A DNA stretch of 7,152 bases from Oscillospiraceae bacterium (GTDB lineage Bacteria; Bacillota_A; Clostridia; Oscillospirales; Ruminococcaceae): NCBI GenBank assembly GCA_017829075.1, contig JAGAJA010000015.1, positions 1 through 7,152 on the forward strand, given 5' to 3'. The notes beneath the pieces are model-generated. The model saw only the letters and a list, made by a program, of their open reading frames with translations, was not told the origin of the DNA and did not search any database. The position numbers and the translations under genes were made by a program. Positions 5,905-7,152 of this stretch are shown in pieces (position 1 is the first letter of the stretch; each line of letters opens with the position of its first letter).

Positions 5905-5944
5905 AAAATGAAAATGCCCCGACGCGCAAAATGCGTGCCGAGGC
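5903..5944 (-). terminator. Leftward terminator following the tRNA 3' fragment
   Basis: On the minus strand, GCCTCGGCACGC and GCGCGTCGGGGC form a 12-bp stem with two wobble pairs and one mismatch, a 5-nt loop and a U-rich tail (ATTTTCATTTTC). The wobble pairs are allowed only on the minus strand, which sets the direction. It begins 8 nt after the CCA of the tRNA fragment, where a tRNA terminator would be expected. Confidence 0.6.
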
Positions 5945-5952
5945 AACTCGAC

Positions 5953-5975
5953 TGGTGACCCGTACGGGAATTGAA
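5953..5975 (-). other. 3' end of a tRNA, candidate attachment-site core
   Basis: Read on the minus strand, 23 nt match positions 54-76 of a tRNA: T-loop TTCAATT, T-stem 3' strand CCCGT, acceptor 3' strand ACGGGTC, discriminator A and CCA. The expected T-stem 5' strand (ACGGG) is absent, as CTTGT is found there instead. No anticodon arm, D-arm or acceptor 5' strand (GACCCGT) lies to the right, so this is not a working tRNA gene. Tyrosine-recombinase elements that insert into tRNA 3' ends leave exactly such a copy. Which side is the element and which the chromosome is not certain. Confidence 0.6.
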
Positions 5976-6148
5976 ACAAGCTCCTCGCATTCTGTGACTT
6001 TTGGCAACTTGCCAAAAACGGCTCTACAATGCGGTTTACAGTAACTTACGCAAAACACAAATTTCGTAAATTCCCGTATCTTTTTGTAACAATCAGGCCC
6101 AAATAAGACCCATAGATTTGATTTTCCATTGGATATTTCTGCGAAGGA
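5976..6148. other. Non-coding flank of the candidate att site
   Basis: No gene is visible. TTTTGGCAA, C, TTGCCAAAA at 5999-6017 is a perfect 9-bp inverted repeat. AATTCCCGTA at 6069-6078 is an inverted copy of TACGGGAATT at 5963-5972 within the att core. Such arm-like repeats are expected near recombinase-bound sites, but no integrase coding sequence or fragment was recognised in any frame. Confidence 0.4.
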
Positions 6149-6174
6149 GCCGCCATGTTATGGGCGGTTTTTTT
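6149..6174 (+). terminator. Rightward intrinsic terminator
   Basis: CCGCC at 6150-6154 pairs with GGCGG at 6163-6167 across a short loop and is followed directly by seven T residues. It works only rightward, since on the minus strand an A-run precedes the stem. It therefore does not end the convergent AraC gene. No rightward gene between 5600 and 6149 is seen, so its transcript is unknown, perhaps a lost gene or a small RNA. Confidence 0.6.
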
Positions 6175-6194
6175 GTAATGTCAGCAAGTGATAA

Positions 6195-7025
6195 TCAACT
6201 ATTCAAGATTTGCTCCGCTCTCCAGTTCTTCGGCGAAGCTCCGTAAACGCTTTTGAATGCACGAGAAAAATGAAGCTGATTATCATATCCCACAGCAGAG
6301 CTGATATCTCCTACGGAAAGCTTGGTCAGCTTTAGCAGTTCGGCAGCCTTTACCATACGGTAGTTCAAAAGAAAATCCTGTGGCGATTTGCCCACGGCTT
6401 CCTTGAATATCTTTCCGAAATAGCTTCTGTTAAGTCCGCAGACATCTGCTATATCCTCAATGGAAATATTATTCTGGAAGTTATGCTCAATAAATTCCAG
6501 CGCTTCGTGAATGTAGAATTCACGAAGCTTGCTGACATGATGAACCTTTATTCCCTCGGTTGAACGGGTAAGATAGTCTATAAATAAGTATAAATGTCCT
6601 ATAAGATGAAATGGAGATGAGCTGCCGTTTTCGGCAATATAGTTCATCTCCTTCATCATTTCCTCCCGTAAATCCTTTGAGCGCGCCTTATAGACAGGAT
6701 TATCAAGCGAAAATCCCGAAGCTTCAACTATTGCCTTTGCACGCAGTCCATCAAATTCCACCCAGACATATTCCCAAGGCATATCCTTATCGGCAATATA
6801 TGTTGTTACCTGGTCGGGGAAAATCATAAATCCCTGCATGCTTTTAATGTAATATTCCCTTGTTATTCCGCTGCTGTCCTCTGCCATAAGCTTGCCTGTT
6901 CCCGAAATTACATAGTGAAAAAGATAATGATTTCTTGCCGCAGGACCAAAGGAATGAGCGGGAGAACATTTCTCGCGGCCGAACTGAAAAAGACTAAGGT
7001 CAAAAAAACTATGGCAATACCGCAC
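6195..7025 (-). CDS. AraC-family transcriptional regulator, 5' end cut off by an IS
   Basis: The visible frame encodes 276 aa. Residues about 10-110 form a cupin-like effector domain of the sugar-responsive type (FGPAARNHYLFHYVISGTGKL, then FMIFPDQVTTYIA and PWEYVWVEFDG). Residues about 170-272 form the paired helix-turn-helix of AraC/XylS (ISIEDIADVCGLNRSYFGKIF and LSVGDISSAVGYDNQLHFSRAF), ending YGASPKNWR. The C-terminus is complete. The start is not normal: the only available codon is a GTG at 7025 with no purine-rich ribosome site before it, an in-frame stop lies at 7038-7040, and the next internal ATG is near residue 47, inside the cupin. Relatives usually carry about ten more residues before the FFDL motif. 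An IS5-type element begins within about 15 bp, so the native start and promoter were probably separated by its insertion. Its target genes are outside the window. Confidence 0.8.
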   Translation of the reverse strand: MRYCHSFFDLSLFQFGREKCSPAHSFGPAARNHYLFHYVISGTGKLMAEDSSGITREYYIKSMQGFMIFPDQVTTYIADKDMPWEYVWVEFDGLRAKAIVEASGFSLDNPVYKARSKDLREEMMKEMNYIAENGSSSPFHLIGHLYLFIDYLTRSTEGIKVHHVSKLREFYIHEALEFIEHNFQNNISIEDIADVCGLNRSYFGKIFKEAVGKSPQDFLLNYRMVKAAELLKLTKLSVGDISSAVGYDNQLHFSRAFKSVYGASPKNWRAEQILNS

Positions 7026-7033
7026 AAAACTAG

Positions 7034-7062
7034 TAGACTAGAAATCGAAAAAGTGGTATAAT
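7034..7062 (+). promoter_or_regulatory. Promoter of the transposase gene
   Basis: TAGACT (7034-7039), 17-bp spacer, TATAAT (7057-7062), with TGG directly before the -10 giving an extended -10 (TGn). The -35 matches the consensus at four of six positions. It lies just before the transposase ATG at 7069; the -10 to ATG distance of 6 nt implies a leaderless or very short-leader transcript, which fits the missing ribosome site. Confidence 0.5.
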
Positions 7063-7068
7063 AAAGAC

Positions 7069-7152
7069 ATGAATAAACAAATCAGTCTGTCCAATCTGAG
7101 CGATGAACTTTCACAGGTAAGGACAAAGAAAAAAGAATTTCTGGAACAAATA
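7069..7152 (+). CDS. IS5-family transposase, N-terminal fragment
   Basis: 28 codons are visible, beginning MNKQISLSNLSDEL and continuing RTKKKEFLEQI to the window edge. This opening, with a VRTKKKEFLEQI-like stretch, is typical of Firmicute IS5-family DDE transposases. The catalytic domain lies outside the window, so intactness cannot be judged. It points away from the AraC gene, so the two are divergent. Confidence 0.75.
   Translation, partial: MNKQISLSNLSDELSQVRTKKKEFLEQI

Larger units (their letters stand above)
7031..7152 (+). mobile_element. Left end of an IS5-type insertion sequence, cut by window edge
   Basis: The boundary is inferred: AraC coding sequence gives way to transposase control DNA here. 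CTAG occurs at 7030-7033 and 7038-7041. IS5-group elements often duplicate a four-base YTAR/CTAG target, so the IS may begin near 7034. The terminal inverted repeat cannot be confirmed without the other end. Confidence 0.6.

Noticed and set aside
5636..6015. Overlapping 60-100 aa frames on both strands downstream of the replication-type gene
   Set aside because: They repeat the same peptide because they read through the 54-bp direct repeat; no ribosome site and no recognisable domain.
5953..6030. Complete tRNA gene on the minus strand
   Set aside because: Only the 3' 23 nt fit; the T-stem does not pair and no anticodon or D-arm or acceptor 5' strand is present.

Overview
The window looks like an accessory patch of a low-GC-Firmicute-type chromosome, most likely a gut Clostridia of the Ruminococcus/Oscillospiraceae kind. 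This rests on the style of the proteins (a YtrA-type GntR repressor with an ABC-2 exporter, a CPBP protease, a DUF6017 replication-type protein, an IS5-type transposase), strong AGGAG ribosome binding sites, and the many short palindromic repeats between genes. It is an inference from the sequence; no database search was possible.

Layout, left to right. Bases 1-168 hold a cluster of five perfect hairpins, the last of which probably ends the leftward operon. Bases 169-3869 are that operon on the minus strand, read from right to left: gntR-type repressor, ABC ATPase, two-unit ABC-2 permease and CPBP membrane protease. All four genes overlap or nearly overlap, and each has its own ribosome binding site. 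Bases 3894-4442 hold three inserted palindromic elements of one terminal-repeat family: two tandem 91-bp hairpins and one 331-bp MITE-like element. To their right, at 4450-4502, is a consensus leftward promoter whose -10 overlaps a perfect 9+9 inverted repeat, a good candidate operator for the GntR protein. The operon therefore seems to be driven through a leader of about 600 nt made mostly of inserted elements.

Bases 4698-5600 (plus strand) encode a replication-initiator-like protein with an N-terminal winged helix and a C-terminal DUF6017-like domain, a type common on conjugative elements. Three 10-bp direct repeats precede it. Bases 5601-6194 are non-coding but highly structured: a 54-bp direct repeat with paired hairpins, a leftward terminator, and a 23-nt match to the 3' end of a tRNA ending in CCA without the rest of the tRNA. 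That last site is a strong candidate integration scar (att core). No integrase gene is visible.

Bases 6195-7025 (minus) encode an AraC-family regulator that lacks a normal start, ribosome binding site and promoter. Directly beside it begins an IS5-type insertion sequence (transposase start at 7069, running off the right edge), which has probably cut off the regulator's 5' end.

Taken together: a self-repressed export/stress operon with remodelled control DNA, next to the remains of an integrated mobile element and a recent-looking IS insertion. The most interesting signals lie in the DNA between the genes.
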